A stretch of DNA of 64,000 nucleotides from Pseudomonas beijingensis (GTDB taxonomy: Bacteria; Pseudomonadota; Gammaproteobacteria; Pseudomonadales; Pseudomonadaceae). A program made the position numbers and the translations under genes. The stretch is taken from contig NZ_CP117425.1 of assembly GCF_030687295.1 (NCBI RefSeq), positions 5,584,001 through 5,648,000 on the forward strand. Reading direction: 5' to 3'. The notes beneath the pieces were generated by a model that saw nothing but the letters and a program-made list of their open reading frames with translations, was not told the origin of the DNA and did not search any database. Below, piece by piece: positions 8,675 through 18,986 of the stretch; within the stretch, counting starts at the first letter, position 1; each line of letters opens with the position of its first letter.

Positions 8675-9832
8675 TCAGTTGAACAAGCCGTAGAAGAATA
8701 GACGGATGCTATCCCAGATGCGGCGGAAGATACCACCTTCCTCGACCGCGTCCAGAGCGATCAGGTCAGCGCTGTGCACCACTTTGTCGTCCAGTTTGAC
8801 TTCGACTTTACCGATCACGTCGCCCTTGGCGATGGGAGCGGTCAGTTGCGGGTTCATGGTCATGCTCGCAGCAAGCTTCTTGAGCTGGCCTTTGGGCAGG
8901 GTCATGGTCAGGTCCTGGGCCAGGCCGGCCTTGACCTGGTTGGTCGAGCCTTTCCAGACCTGGGCCTGGGCCAATTCGGTGCCCTTCTGGTAGAAGGTCT
9001 GGGTTTCGAAGAAACGGAAGCCGTAGGTCAACAGCTTCTGGGTCTCGGCGGCCCGGGCCACTTCGCTGTTGGTGCCGAAGACGACGGCGATCAGGCGCAT
9101 GCCATCACGCACCGCCGAAGACACCATGCAATAACCAGCCTCTTCGGTGTGACCGGTCTTCAGGCCATCGACAGTCTTGTCGCGCCACAGCAGCAGGTTG
9201 CGGTTAGGCTGCTTGATGCCGTTCCAGAAGAATTCCTTCTGGGAGTAGATGGCGTAGTGCGCCGGGTCTTCATGGATGATTGCCCGGGCCAGGATCGCCA
9301 TGTCGTGAGCCGACGAATAGTGCTCAGGGTTCGGCAGGCCGGTGGGGTTCATGAAGTGGCTGTTGGTCATGCCCAGGTCGGCCACGGTTTTGTTCATCAT
9401 GTCGGCGAACGCATCTTCGCTGCCGGCGATGTGCTCGGCCAGGGCGACGCTCGCGTCGTTACCGGACTGGATGATGATGCCGTGCAGCAGGTCGCTGACG
9501 GTCACTTGCGAACCGACCTTGATGAACATCCGCGAACCGCCGGTGCGCCAGGCGTTTTCGCTGACGGTCACCGGATCGTTTTCACCGATCTGGCCGCGAC
9601 GGATTTCCAGGGTGGCGATGTAGGCGGTCATCAGCTTGGTCAGGCTGGCCGGTGGCAGGCGCTGGTCACCGTTGTTCTCTACCAGCACCTCGCCGCTGCT
9701 GGCATCCATGAGCACAAAGGATTTGGCGGCCAATTGAGGGGGCGCCGGCATCATCTCGACCGCGAACGCGGCCGGTGAGAGAAGCAGCGGGACTAGCAGG
9801 CAAAGGCGTTTGGCAAAGGTGGTGATGTTCAT
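8675..9832 (-). CDS. dacA: D-alanyl-D-alanine carboxypeptidase (PBP5/6 type)
   Basis: This low-molecular-weight penicillin-binding protein trims the terminal D-Ala of peptidoglycan pentapeptides in the periplasm. The 385-residue product has a cleavable signal peptide (about residues 1-24, ending AAFA). The catalytic set is complete: S63-L-T-K66, S123-G-N125 and K225-T-G. A C-terminal beta domain follows, and an amphipathic tail (RRIWDSIRLFFYGLFN) acts as the membrane anchor. In P. aeruginosa the gene at this place is called dacC. It belongs to the wall-synthesis block rlpA-sltB1-rodA-mrdA on the same strand. Confidence 0.96.
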   Translation of the reverse strand: MNITTFAKRLCLLVPLLLSPAAFAVEMMPAPPQLAAKSFVLMDASSGEVLVENNGDQRLPPASLTKLMTAYIATLEIRRGQIGENDPVTVSENAWRTGGSRMFIKVGSQVTVSDLLHGIIIQSGNDASVALAEHIAGSEDAFADMMNKTVADLGMTNSHFMNPTGLPNPEHYSSAHDMAILARAIIHEDPAHYAIYSQKEFFWNGIKQPNRNLLLWRDKTVDGLKTGHTEEAGYCMVSSAVRDGMRLIAVVFGTNSEVARAAETQKLLTYGFRFFETQTFYQKGTELAQAQVWKGSTNQVKAGLAQDLTMTLPKGQLKKLAASMTMNPQLTAPIAKGDVIGKVEVKLDDKVVHSADLIALDAVEEGGIFRRIWDSIRLFFYGLFN

Positions 9833-9998
9833 CCGTCTCTCGAAATCGCTAATGGGACTGCCCGAAGGCAGAACTAAACAGGCAGCTTTCTAACGAGCTG
9901 CCGCGTATTTAAGTTGCTCACTCACACCCTTGCCGGGCTTTTATTATTCATGGAGCCAACAACCTGACCCGCTCCAACCGCAAGCGGGCCTCATTCAA

Positions 9999-11024
9999 TC
10001 ACTCAGCGGTGACCAGGCTCGGCGAGCCGAGATTGGCCAGGCGCACGCTGTTCTGCACCTGCTGGACTTCACCCGGAGAACCGATCGGCCCCAGGCGCAC
10101 CCGATGCAGTGTCTGCTGGTTGCGCACGATCGAGCTGATGAACACCGGGGCGCTCACCATCGAGCTGAGTTTGGACCTCAGCAGCTCGGCAGCGTCCGGG
10201 TTGGCGAACGCGCCCACTTGCAGAAACTGGCCAGACGCTGTTGCAGAAGCGTTTTTTTTTGCATCGATCTGTACCGGCAGCACGGCCGCGGCGTGTTGCT
10301 GCGGCGGTGGCGTCCATTGCTCGACCGTGCCGGTGGACGCCGTCACGGTGGGCGCGGCATTTTGCGCCACTTTCGGCTCGTTGAGCATCAAAGGCGCCGG
10401 ACGGCCACGTTGGGCCCACCATTCCTGCGGGTCGATGCCCTCGACCTTGACCCGGGCGGTGCCCGTTTCAGCGTAACCGAGTTTTTTCGCCGCCGCATAC
10501 GACAGGTCGATGATGCGGTCGGAATAGAACGGTCCACGGTCATTGACCCGCAGGATCACGCTCTTGTTGTTGTCCAGGTTGGTCACCCGCACATAGCTGG
10601 GCAGCGGCAAGGTCTTGTGGGCCGCGCTCATGCCATACAGGTCATACACTTCGCCGTTGGCGGTGTTCTGGCCATGGAACTTGGTGCCGTACCAGGACGC
10701 CGTGCCAGAGGCCACGTAGCGCTTGGAGTCGGCCATCGGGAAATAGGTCTTGCCCAGCACCGTGTACGGGTTGGCCTTGTAGGGGCCGGTGTGCAGGGTC
10801 GGCGTGGCGTCGGGAATACGCGAGACATCCACGTCCCACCACGGCGCGCCGTCCTTGTGGGCCCGGTTGATGTCCAGGCCCGGCGTCGCACGCACGGCGG
10901 TGGTGTTTTTCTGGACCGGCGCACGGCTGGTCGAACAACTGACGACCAGCAGCGACAGCGCAGCCAACGCCACGAGTTTGAGGGGTTTAGCCTTCAGGGG
11001 TAGATGGGTAGGCAATGCCCGCAT
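9999..11024 (-). CDS. rlpA: Septal-ring lytic transglycosylase RlpA
   Basis: RlpA is an outer-membrane lipoprotein that cuts peptidoglycan strands lacking stem peptides and helps daughter cells separate. The 341-residue product has a lipoprotein signal (lipobox VVSC, Cys30). It has a double-psi beta-barrel domain around 105-200 (SGTASWYGTKFHGQNTANGE, VRVNDRGPF) and a C-terminal SPOR domain (FLQVGAFANPDAAELL) that binds denuded septal glycan. Its ATG overlaps the sltB1 stop by one base (TAATG), so the two are translationally coupled. Confidence 0.95.
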   Translation of the reverse strand: MRALPTHLPLKAKPLKLVALAALSLLVVSCSTSRAPVQKNTTAVRATPGLDINRAHKDGAPWWDVDVSRIPDATPTLHTGPYKANPYTVLGKTYFPMADSKRYVASGTASWYGTKFHGQNTANGEVYDLYGMSAAHKTLPLPSYVRVTNLDNNKSVILRVNDRGPFYSDRIIDLSYAAAKKLGYAETGTARVKVEGIDPQEWWAQRGRPAPLMLNEPKVAQNAAPTVTASTGTVEQWTPPPQQHAAAVLPVQIDAKKNASATASGQFLQVGAFANPDAAELLRSKLSSMVSAPVFISSIVRNQQTLHRVRLGPIGSPGEVQQVQNSVRLANLGSPSLVTAE

Positions 11025-12034
11025 TATTTGACGCCCCGTGCTTTGACCAGCTCTTCAGACAGTTGATATACGGCCATGGCGTACATCACGCTGCGGTTAT
11101 AACGCGTAATCGCGTAGAAATTCTTCAGGCCCATCCAGTATTCGGGGCCTTGTTCGCCTTCCAGGCGCATCGCGGTGACCGGCATGTCGTCACGCAGCGC
11201 ATCATGACTCGACCAGCCCAACGCCCGCAACTCCCCGACGGTTTTCGTCGGCTCGATGCCCTCGGTCAGGCCCTCGTCCACTTGCTCGCCACGCACGTCG
11301 GCACGGCTGACCACCGGCTGGCCGGTTTCCCAGCCGTGACGCTTGAAATAGCTGGCGACACTGCCGATGGCATCGGTCGGGTTGGTCCAGATATTGATGT
11401 GGCCATCACCATCGAAGTCCACCGCATAGGCGCGAAAACTGCTCGGCATGAATTGCGGCAGGCCCATGGCCCCGGCGTAGGAACCCTTGAGGGTCAGCGG
11501 ATCGACCTGCTCTTCGCGGGCCAGCAGCAGAAACTCGCGCAGCTCCTTGCGGAAGAACTCGGCACGCGGCGGGTAATCGAAGCCCAAGGTCGACAGTGCG
11601 TCGATCACCCGGAAATTCCCGGTATTGCGGCCAAAGAAGGTCTCGACGCCAATGATCGACACAATGAACTGGGCCGGCACGCCGTATTCCTGCTCGGCAC
11701 GGGTCAGTGCCGCCTCGTGCTGGCGCCAGAAGTCCACGCCCCGGGCGATACGCGCCTCGGTGATGAACATCGGCCGGTACTCGCTCCACTGCTTGACCCG
11801 CTCGGCAGGCCGGGAGATCGCATCGAGGATCGACTGCTTGCGCTCGGCCTCGCGAAACACCCCCATCAGTTGCTCACCGGCAAAACCGTAGTCGCGGGTC
11901 ATCTCACCGACGAATTCGGCCACCTGTGGCGAGCCTTCGTATTCACCGGCCCAGGCCTGCGACGCACTGCCGAGGAAGCCGACCAGGCCGATCCACGGCG
12001 CATATCGCGTCGACCAGCCACGCATTGCTTGCAT
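11024..12034 (-). CDS. Lytic murein transglycosylase B (SltB1-like)
   Basis: This is a family 3 lytic transglycosylase of 336 residues. It has a Sec signal peptide (about 1-29, ending SQAWA, no lipobox), so it should be a soluble periplasmic enzyme. The catalytic Glu131 lies in SIIGVETFFGR, and GSYAGAMGLPQFMPSS is the family signature. Unlike the transglycosylase at 3245 it lacks a peptidoglycan-binding tail. ATG 12034 is preferred; Met4 (12025) is possible. It lies between rodA and rlpA, as does the P. aeruginosa enzyme called SltB1. Confidence 0.94.
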   Translation of the reverse strand: MQAMRGWSTRYAPWIGLVGFLGSASQAWAGEYEGSPQVAEFVGEMTRDYGFAGEQLMGVFREAERKQSILDAISRPAERVKQWSEYRPMFITEARIARGVDFWRQHEAALTRAEQEYGVPAQFIVSIIGVETFFGRNTGNFRVIDALSTLGFDYPPRAEFFRKELREFLLLAREEQVDPLTLKGSYAGAMGLPQFMPSSFRAYAVDFDGDGHINIWTNPTDAIGSVASYFKRHGWETGQPVVSRADVRGEQVDEGLTEGIEPTKTVGELRALGWSSHDALRDDMPVTAMRLEGEQGPEYWMGLKNFYAITRYNRSVMYAMAVYQLSEELVKARGVK

Positions 12035-12051
12035 TGAACTCTTCACCTTAT

Positions 12052-13197
12052 TCAAACCTGCGCGATCCACTTGCGATGCGTATGAATCGACATCAAAACC
12101 CCAAACGCTGACAGTAGTGTCACCAGCGAAGTTCCTCCGTAGCTAATGAAAGGCAACGGCACCCCCACGACCGGCAACAGGCCACTGACCATACCGATGT
12201 TGACGAAAACGTAAACAAAAAACGTCATGGTCAGGCTGCCCGCGAGCAATTTGCCGAACAGCGTCTGGGCCTGGGCAGTGATCACCAGCCCCCGGCCGAT
12301 CAGCAATAAATAGATCAGCAGCAGCACGCAGATGCCTACCAGGCCGAACTCCTCGCCCAATACGGCGATGATGAAGTCGGTGTGGCTTTCCGGCAAAAAG
12401 TCCAGGTGCGACTGGGTGCCCATCAGCCACCCCTTGCCGAACACGCCGCCGGAGCCGATGGCGGCCTTGGACTGGATAATGTTCCAGCCGGTGCCCAGCG
12501 GATCGCTCTCCGGGTCGAGGAAGGTCAGCACCCGCTGCTTCTGGTAGTCGTGCATCACGAAGTACCACATGGCCACCGACACCGGCACGGCGGCGGCGAT
12601 CACGCTGAGGATCCAGCGCCAGCGCAGCCCCCCCATGAACAGCACGAACGCGCCGCCGGCCAGGATCAGCAGCGAGGTGCCGAGGTCCGGCTGGCGGACG
12701 ATCAGGATGAACGGGATGCCGATCAGCAACAGGCTGATGCACACATGCTTGAGCTGCGGCGGCAAGGAGCGCTTGGCCAGGTACCAGGCGATGGTCGCCG
12801 GCATGATGATCTTGAGGAACTCCGAAGGCTGGAAGCGGATCACCCCGGGGATGTTGATCCAGCGGGTGGCGCCCATGGCGTTGTGGCCCATGATGTCCAC
12901 CACCACCAACAAGCAGACCCCTACCACATAGGCCAGTGGCACCCAGCGCGCCATGAACCGCGGTTCGAGCTGGGCGATGACGATCATCGACACCAGGCCG
13001 ATGCCGAACGAGGTGGCTTGCTTGGCCAGCAGGTCCCAGCTCTTGCCGCTGGCCGAATACAGCACGAACAGACTGCCCGCGGCCAGGGTCAGCAGCAGGA
13101 TCAGCAACGGGCCATCGATGTGCATGCGCTGCAACAAGGTGGCGCGACGGCGCATCACGTCTTCGCTGGAGAGGATCCGGTCGAAATTATTCTTCAC
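12052..13197 (-). CDS. rodA: Peptidoglycan glycosyltransferase RodA (SEDS family)
   Basis: RodA polymerises glycan strands from lipid II in the elongasome, paired with PBP2. The product has about ten membrane spans and the SEDS signatures RFQPSEFLKI, LPESHTDFIIAVLGEEFGL and PFISYGGTS. The GTG at 13197 is chosen (382 residues, start KNNFDRILSSEDVMRRR, like other Pseudomonas RodA). It overlaps the 3' end of mrdA by 11 bases, so the pair is coupled. A shorter start at MRRRATLLQ is possible. Confidence 0.95.
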   Translation of the reverse strand: MKNNFDRILSSEDVMRRRATLLQRMHIDGPLLILLLTLAAGSLFVLYSASGKSWDLLAKQATSFGIGLVSMIVIAQLEPRFMARWVPLAYVVGVCLLVVVDIMGHNAMGATRWINIPGVIRFQPSEFLKIIMPATIAWYLAKRSLPPQLKHVCISLLLIGIPFILIVRQPDLGTSLLILAGGAFVLFMGGLRWRWILSVIAAAVPVSVAMWYFVMHDYQKQRVLTFLDPESDPLGTGWNIIQSKAAIGSGGVFGKGWLMGTQSHLDFLPESHTDFIIAVLGEEFGLVGICVLLLIYLLLIGRGLVITAQAQTLFGKLLAGSLTMTFFVYVFVNIGMVSGLLPVVGVPLPFISYGGTSLVTLLSAFGVLMSIHTHRKWIAQV

Positions 13198-15082
13198 GGG
13201 CCGTAGCCTCCGCAGTGATGGGGCTTGCGTATTCGGGCTTGAGCTGGCCGTGCTCATCCAGCAGCCAGGCGTCCATGATCTGGCGCACCACCGGCGCGGC
13301 GACGCCGGACCCCGACTCGCCGTTCTCGACCATCACCGCCACGACGATCTTCGGGTCGTCGGCCGGCGCGAAGCCGACGAACAAGGCGTGGTCGCGGTGG
13401 CGCTCCTGGACCTTGGTGCGGTCGTACTTCTCGCCCTGCTTGATGGCGACGACCTGGGCCGTACCGCTCTTGCCGGCAATGCGGTATTGCGCGCCGATGG
13501 CCGCCTTGCGGGCGGTGCCGCGAGCGCCGTGCATCACCTGCTGCATGCCGATGTTGACCTTCTGCCAGTCCGACGGGTTGCGCAGGATGATGTCCGGCAT
13601 CGGGTCCGGGTCCACTGGCTTCTGGCCTTCGATGGTCTTGGCCAGGTGCGGGCGATACCACTTGCCCTTGCTCGCCACCAGCGCCGTGGCCTGGGCCAAT
13701 TGCAAGGGCGTTGCCTGCATGTAGCCCTGGCCGATCCCCAGGATCAGGGTTTCGCCGGGGAACCAGGCCTGGCGCCGGGTCGCCCGCTTCCACTCACGGG
13801 ATGGCATCAGGCCGGGCGATTCTTCGAACATGTCCAGGGAAACTTTCTGACCAAGGCCAAACTTGTTCATGTAGGACGACAGACGATCGATCCCCAGCTT
13901 ATGGGCCAGGTCATAGAAGTAGGTGTCGTTGGAACGCATGATCGCCGTTTCCAGATCCACATAACCGTCGCCGGTGCGGTTCCAGTTGCGGTACTTGTGG
14001 TCGTAGTTCGGCAGTTGGTAATAACCCGGGTCGTAGACCCGGGTCGACGCGGTGACCACGCCAGCATCCAGCCCGGCAATCGCCACGGCCGGCTTGATGG
14101 TCGAACCCGGCGGATAGAGGCCGCGCAACACGCGGTTGAACAGCGGTCGGTCGATGGAATCGCGCAGCTCGGCGTAGGCCTTGAAGCTGATGCCGGTGAC
14201 GAACAGGTTCGGGTCGAAACTCGGCTGGCTGACCATCGCCAGCACCTCGCCGGTGTTCGGGTCCAGTGCCACCACCGCGCCACGCCGCCCGCCCAGCGCT
14301 GCTTCGGCGGCCTCTTGCAGCTTGATGTCCAGGCTCAGGACGATGTCCTTGCCAGGGATCGGATCGGTGCGCTTGAGCACCCGCAATACGCGGCCGCGGG
14401 CGTTGGTCTCGACTTCCTCGTAACCCACCTGGCCATGCAGCTCGGGCTCGTAGAAGCGCTCGATACCGGTCTTGCCGATATGGTGGGTGCCGCTGTAATT
14501 GACCGGATCGAGGGTCTTGAGCTCTTTCTCGTTGATCCGTCCCATGTAGCCGACCGAGTGGGCAAAGTGTGGCCCCTGGGGATAATGCCGCACCAACTGC
14601 GCCACCACCTCGACGCCGGGCAGGCGGAACTGGTTCACGGCGATCAGGGCGATCTGCTCTTCGGTCAGCTCGAACAAAATCGGCACCGGCTCGAACGGCC
14701 GTCGCCCCTGGCGCATGCGCTTCTCGAAGATCGCCCGGTCGTCGGGCGTCAGTTGCAGCACTTCGACGATCACGTCGAGCACCTGCTGCCAGTCGCCGGA
14801 CCGCTCGCGGGTCATGCTCAGGCTGAAGCTGGGCCGGTTATCCGCCACCACCACGCCATTGCGGTCGAAGATCAGCCCGCGGGTCGGCGGAATCGGTTGC
14901 ACATGCACCCGGTTGTTTTCCGATAGGGTCGAGTGGTACTCGTACTGGATCACCTGGAGGAAATACAAACGCGCAATCAGCACGCCGATCAGCACCACCA
15001 CCGTAATAGCGCCGAACACGACGCGGCCCCGTACCAGACGGGCGTCTTTTTCGTGGTCCTTGATACGGATCGGCTGGGGCAT
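13187..15082 (-). CDS. mrdA: Penicillin-binding protein 2
   Basis: PBP2 is the transpeptidase of the rod-shape elongasome. The 631-residue product has a short cytoplasmic tail, one membrane anchor (about 21-43), a dimerisation/pedestal domain, and a transpeptidase domain with S327-T-I-K330, S384-N-D386 and K538-S-G. It is of normal length with complete active-site motifs. It is followed by rodA with an 11-base overlap and preceded by rlmH with a 9-base gap, the standard Pseudomonas order. Also known as pbpA. Confidence 0.97.
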   Translation of the reverse strand: MPQPIRIKDHEKDARLVRGRVVFGAITVVVLIGVLIARLYFLQVIQYEYHSTLSENNRVHVQPIPPTRGLIFDRNGVVVADNRPSFSLSMTRERSGDWQQVLDVIVEVLQLTPDDRAIFEKRMRQGRRPFEPVPILFELTEEQIALIAVNQFRLPGVEVVAQLVRHYPQGPHFAHSVGYMGRINEKELKTLDPVNYSGTHHIGKTGIERFYEPELHGQVGYEEVETNARGRVLRVLKRTDPIPGKDIVLSLDIKLQEAAEAALGGRRGAVVALDPNTGEVLAMVSQPSFDPNLFVTGISFKAYAELRDSIDRPLFNRVLRGLYPPGSTIKPAVAIAGLDAGVVTASTRVYDPGYYQLPNYDHKYRNWNRTGDGYVDLETAIMRSNDTYFYDLAHKLGIDRLSSYMNKFGLGQKVSLDMFEESPGLMPSREWKRATRRQAWFPGETLILGIGQGYMQATPLQLAQATALVASKGKWYRPHLAKTIEGQKPVDPDPMPDIILRNPSDWQKVNIGMQQVMHGARGTARKAAIGAQYRIAGKSGTAQVVAIKQGEKYDRTKVQERHRDHALFVGFAPADDPKIVVAVMVENGESGSGVAAPVVRQIMDAWLLDEHGQLKPEYASPITAEATAREE

Positions 15083-15091
15083 GGGGCAGGA

Positions 15092-15559
15092 TTACTTGTG
15101 GTAAGGGTGCCCGGACAGGACTGTCCAGGCACGATACAACTGTTCGCCGATCAGGATCCGCACCAGCGGGTGCGGCAACGTCAACGGCGACAACGACCAG
15201 CGCTGATCGGCCCGGGCACAGACTTCCGGCGCCAGCCCTTCCGGGCCACCGACCATGAAGTTGACCGTGCGCGCGTCCAGCCGCCAGCGATCGAGCTCCA
15301 CCGCCAGTTGCTCGGTGCTCCAGGGCTTGCCGTGGACTTCGAGGGTGACGATGCGCTCGTTCGGCCCGACCTTGGCCAACATGGCTTCGCCTTCCTGGCG
15401 GATGAAACGCGCCACGTCGGCGTTCTTGCCACGGGTGTTGAGCGGAATTTCCACCAGTTCCAGGGCCAGCTCGGACGGAAGACGCTTGGCATATTCATGC
15501 CAGCCTTCTTCCACCCACTTGGGCATGCGAGAACCGACGGCGATCAGGCGCAGTCGCAC
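15092..15559 (-). CDS. rlmH: 23S rRNA (pseudouridine-1915-N3)-methyltransferase RlmH
   Basis: RlmH is a SPOUT-fold methyltransferase that modifies pseudouridine 1915 in helix 69 of 70S ribosomes. The 155-residue product has the knotted C-terminal motif MVGGPEGL ... [24 protein letters not shown], diagnostic for the family. It is the usual full length. It follows rsfS with a 9-base gap in the ribosome-related pair rsfS-rlmH. Confidence 0.96.
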   Translation of the reverse strand: MRLRLIAVGSRMPKWVEEGWHEYAKRLPSELALELVEIPLNTRGKNADVARFIRQEGEAMLAKVGPNERIVTLEVHGKPWSTEQLAVELDRWRLDARTVNFMVGGPEGLAPEVCARADQRWSLSPLTLPHPLVRILIGEQLYRAWTVLSGHPYHK

Positions 15560-15568
15560 AGCGGTCCC

Positions 15569-16063
15569 TTATTGCTGGTCTTTGTTGAGCTTGGTGAAGT
15601 GCTCATGGGGGTTTTCCGGGCTGTGGTGCGCGGCGCTGGCCGAACGGCTTTGCTCGGCACCGGCCCACAGGCGTTCCAGGTCGTAGAACTGGCGCGCCGA
15701 GGCGGTCATCATGTGCACGATGACATCGTCCATGTCCAACAGTACCCAGTCGCTGTCGCCCTTGCCTTCTTCACCCAGCGGCTTGACGCCCTGGGCCTTG
15801 ACCGCTTCGCGGACCTTGTCCAGCATCGCGCCGATCTGGCGGTTGGAGGTACCGGTGGCGATGATCATGTAGTCGGTGATGCTCTGCTTGTCACGAACGT
15901 CGAGCACCTGGATGTCCTGGGCCTTGACGTCTTCCAGGGCCGCCACGGCCACCTTGACCAGCTCTTCGCCGTCCAGCGTCACGCCGGTGTGGGCTTCTAC
16001 GGGCAGCGGGGCGCTCTTGAACGTGCCCTTGCGCTTTACTTTGTTTACGTCTTTGTCAGTCAT
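15569..16063 (-). CDS. rsfS: Ribosomal silencing factor RsfS
   Basis: RsfS binds L14 of the large subunit and blocks subunit joining when nutrients run out. The product is 164 residues; the conserved core ([19 protein letters not shown] ... [13 protein letters not shown] ... [15 protein letters not shown]) covers about 37-140. The long N-terminal extension and Ser/His-rich tail are ordinary in Pseudomonas. The start [13 protein letters not shown] at 16063 is supported by the lack of upstream homology. It lies between nadD and rlmH. Confidence 0.94.
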   Translation of the reverse strand: MTDKDVNKVKRKGTFKSAPLPVEAHTGVTLDGEELVKVAVAALEDVKAQDIQVLDVRDKQSITDYMIIATGTSNRQIGAMLDKVREAVKAQGVKPLGEEGKGDSDWVLLDMDDVIVHMMTASARQFYDLERLWAGAEQSRSASAAHHSPENPHEHFTKLNKDQQ

Positions 16064-16134
16064 ATAAAACTCGTTTTGCTCGTATGTTCGGGCGCTTCGC
16101 TACACGCATTCACGTGCCTTGAAGCGCGCCTCTT

Positions 16135-16857
16135 TCAGTTCGACGCACGGTAAAGCCCGTGCGCATCGATGTAGGCCAGGACCGCGTCGGGCACCAGGAA
16201 ACGTACCGACTTACCGCTGGCCAGCAGTTGACGGATCTGGGTGGCGGATACCGCGAGCGGCGTCTGCCAGACGAATGCAATCTGTCCGCTCGGCCCTTTC
16301 AGGGCCAGCGGGTCGCTCACCGAGCGGGCCGCCAGCAGGTTGCGCAAGGCATCCGGCGGCTCGCTGTCGGCATCCGGGCGTTGCAACACCAGGATGTGGC
16401 AATGCTGGAGCAACTCTTCCCAGCGATGCCAAGTGGGCAGGCCGCAAAATGCGTCCCAGCCCAAAAGCAGAAAAACCTGGGCATCAACGGCCAGTTCGGC
16501 ACGCATCAGCTCCAGGGTATCAATGGTGTAGGACGGCTTGTCCCGCTGCAATTCGCGGGCGTCCACCACCAGTGGTGCCACACCGGCCACCGCGCACTCG
16601 ACCATCGCCAGGCGGTCCTGCGCCGACACCTGCGGCATGTCCCGGTGAGGCGGCCGGGCGCTGGGCGTCAGGCGTAGCTCATCGAGGGCCAGGGCGTCGG
16701 CAACTTCCAGCGCACCGCGCAGATGGCCGATGTGCACCGGGTCGAACGTGCCGCCCAGGATACCGATGCGCCGGGGCGGGATTGTCGTCGTCACAGCGGC
16801 CGGCGATTCGAGGTCGCCCAAGTCAGACCGGCTCCTGTCCGCGCAACTGGCCATCAC
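16135..16857 (-). CDS. nadD: Nicotinate-nucleotide adenylyltransferase
   Basis: NadD transfers AMP to nicotinate mononucleotide in NAD synthesis. The conserved [15 protein letters not shown] nucleotide-binding motif and the [23 protein letters not shown] segment (the ISxTxIR motif region) are both present. The start is uncertain: ATG 16857 gives 240 residues and overlaps proA by 35 bases. A later start nearer the IGILGGTF strand would remove the overlap and is as likely. It lies directly downstream of proA, the usual Pseudomonas order. Confidence 0.94.
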   Translation of the reverse strand: MMASCADRSRSDLGDLESPAAVTTTIPPRRIGILGGTFDPVHIGHLRGALEVADALALDELRLTPSARPPHRDMPQVSAQDRLAMVECAVAGVAPLVVDARELQRDKPSYTIDTLELMRAELAVDAQVFLLLGWDAFCGLPTWHRWEELLQHCHILVLQRPDADSEPPDALRNLLAARSVSDPLALKGPSGQIAFVWQTPLAVSATQIRQLLASGKSVRFLVPDAVLAYIDAHGLYRASN

Positions 16858-18094
16858 CGACCACGATGTACTTCTCGCAGGTCAGGCCTTCCAGACCGAC
16901 CGGGCCGCGGGCGTGCAGCTTATCAGTAGAAATGCCGATCTCGGCACCCAATCCGTATTCAAAGCCATCGGCGAAGCAGGTCGGGGTGTTGATCATCACC
17001 GATGCCGAGTCGACTTCGGCCACGAACCGCCGGGTTTCGCCCTGGTGTTCACTGACGATGGAATCGGTGTGGTGCGAGCCGTGGCGGTTGATGTGGTCGA
17101 TGGCCTGGTCCAGCCCGTCGACCACACGGATCGACAAAATCGGCGCCAGGTATTCGGTGTCCCAGTCTTCTGCCGTGGCCGCGACGGCCTCGATGATCGC
17201 CCGGGTACGCTCGCAACCACGCAGCTCGACGCCTTTTTCGCGGAACTGGGCGGCCATCGAGGGCAAAAAATCCTGGGCAACGGCCTGGTCCACCAGCAGG
17301 GTTTCCATCGCGCCGCAGATACCGTAGCGGTAGGTCTTGGCGTTGAAAGCGATGCGCTGGGCCTTTGGCAATTCGGCGTGGGCACTGACGTAGACGTGGC
17401 AGATGCCGTCCAGGTGCTTGATCACCGGCACGCGGGCGTCACGGCTGACCCGTTCGATCAAGCCCTTGCCGCCACGGGGCACGATGACATCGACGTACTC
17501 GGGCATGGTGATCAGGGCGCCGACCGCGGCGCGGTCGGTGGTTTCCACCACTTGCACCACGGCCGCCGGCAGATCGGCCTCGGCCAGGCCGCGCTGGATG
17601 CAGGCGGCAATGGCGCGGTTGGAATGGATGGCCTCGGAGCCGCCACGCAGGATGGTCGCGTTACCCGACTTCAGGCACAGGCTCGCGGCGTCGATGGTCA
17701 CGTTCGGCCGCGACTCGTAGATGATCCCGACCACGCCCAGGGGCACGCGCATCTTGCCGACCTGGATGCCCGACGGACGGTAGCTCATGTCGCGGATCGC
17801 CCCGACCGGGTCCGGCAGGGCCGCGACCTGGCGCAGACCGACGATCATGCCGTCGATGCGTGCCGGGGTCAGCGCCAGACGCTCGAGCATGGCCGGCTCC
17901 AGACCATTGGCCCGGCCAGCGGCCAGGTCCAGCTCGTTGGCGGCGGACAACTCGGCGCGCGCGGCGTCCAGCGCATTGGCGGCGGCCTGCAGGGCGCGGT
18001 TTTTCTGCGCGGTGCTGGCCCGGCCGATGATGCGCGACGCTTCGCGAGCGGCGCGACCCAGGCGGGTCATGTAGTCAAGAACGGACTCAGTCAT
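16823..18094 (-). CDS. proA: Gamma-glutamyl phosphate reductase
   Basis: ProA reduces gamma-glutamyl phosphate to glutamate semialdehyde with NADPH, the second step of proline synthesis. The 423-residue product has an ALDH-like fold with the active-site cysteine in [12 protein letters not shown] (the family usually has CNAMETLLV). It also has the [13 protein letters not shown] motif and the C-terminal [16 protein letters not shown] signature. ATG 18094 starts [13 protein letters not shown]. It is transcribed divergently from the DNA glycosylase gene across a 196-base spacer. Confidence 0.96.
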   Translation of the reverse strand: MTESVLDYMTRLGRAAREASRIIGRASTAQKNRALQAAANALDAARAELSAANELDLAAGRANGLEPAMLERLALTPARIDGMIVGLRQVAALPDPVGAIRDMSYRPSGIQVGKMRVPLGVVGIIYESRPNVTIDAASLCLKSGNATILRGGSEAIHSNRAIAACIQRGLAEADLPAAVVQVVETTDRAAVGALITMPEYVDVIVPRGGKGLIERVSRDARVPVIKHLDGICHVYVSAHAELPKAQRIAFNAKTYRYGICGAMETLLVDQAVAQDFLPSMAAQFREKGVELRGCERTRAIIEAVAATAEDWDTEYLAPILSIRVVDGLDQAIDHINRHGSHHTDSIVSEHQGETRRFVAEVDSASVMINTPTCFADGFEYGLGAEIGISTDKLHARGPVGLEGLTCEKYIVVGDGQLRGQEPV

Positions 18095-18290
18095 GGTCTG
18101 TGTGGTCTTGGCGATGGGGAAAGCGGCAGATTATAGCTGTCGTAACCCTCGACTAACAGCATGGACTCGCAGTGGTGACCGGCGGAGAAGCAAAACAGGC
18201 GTAAACAGCCGGTTGAAGCAGGTGTTCAGCGGTGATTAAGCTTTGCATTGCTATCATCGCACTTCCTTTGGCCTCACTTCGTCTATCGCC

Positions 18291-18968
18291 ATGACCGATT
18301 TGCCATCGCCCAACGCCCTGCCCCACGCCTTTTTCGACCGCGACGCCCAGGTGCTTGCCAAAGACCTGCTGGGCAAAGTCATCCGCCACAAGGTCGGCGA
18401 CCTGTGGCTCAGCGCGCGGATCATCGAGACCGAGGCGTATTACTTCGCGGAAAAGGGCAGCCACGCCTCCCTGGGCTACACGGAAAAACGTAAGGCTTTA
18501 TTTCTGGATGGCGGGCACATCTATATGTACTACGCCCGGGGCGGCGATTCGCTGAACTTCAGCGCCCAGGGCCCCGGCAATGCGGTGCTGATCAAATCGG
18601 CGTACCCGTGGGTCGATGCCCTGTCCGGGCCGGCGAGCCTGGCGCAGATGTTATTGAACAACCCCGACGCCCAAGGCCGACCGCGTACACCGCAAAAACT
18701 CTGTGCCGGCCAGACCCTGTTATGCAAAGCTTTGGGGCTGAAAGTGCCGGACTGGGACGCCAAGCGCTTCGACCCCGAGCGCTTGCTGGTGGAAGACGTG
18801 GGCGTGCCAACGGTCAATGCGATCCAGACCACTCGCCTGGGCATTCCCCTGGGACGGGACGAGCACCTGCCCTACCGTTTTGTCGATGCGGCCTATGCCC
18901 CGTGGTGTACCCGTAATCCGTTGCGGCGGGGGCAGGTCGAAGGGCGTGATTACTTTTTGCTTTCCTGA
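18291..18968 (+). CDS. DNA-3-methyladenine glycosylase (AAG/MPG family)
   Basis: This is a base-excision repair glycosylase that removes alkylated purines. The 225-residue product matches the AAG family: FFDRDAQVLAKDLLGKVI, the catalytic and intercalation region RIIETEAYYFAEKGSHAS, GHIYMYYARGG, LNFSAQGPGNAVLIKSAYP, and the final LPYRFVDAAYAPWCTRN. ATG 18291 (MTDLPSPNALPHAFF) was chosen; residues upstream in frame are not conserved. It is a single gene, followed by two REPINs. Confidence 0.93.
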   Translation: MTDLPSPNALPHAFFDRDAQVLAKDLLGKVIRHKVGDLWLSARIIETEAYYFAEKGSHASLGYTEKRKALFLDGGHIYMYYARGGDSLNFSAQGPGNAVLIKSAYPWVDALSGPASLAQMLLNNPDAQGRPRTPQKLCAGQTLLCKALGLKVPDWDAKRFDPERLLVEDVGVPTVNAIQTTRLGIPLGRDEHLPYRFVDAAYAPWCTRNPLRRGQVEGRDYFLLS

Positions 18969-18986
18969 TGAAACACCGCATCCCCC

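Noticed and set aside
13187..15082. Long open frames antisense to mrdA, rodA, lipA, dacA and other genes
   Set aside because: High G+C genes produce long shadow frames; the sense products are fully conserved proteins.
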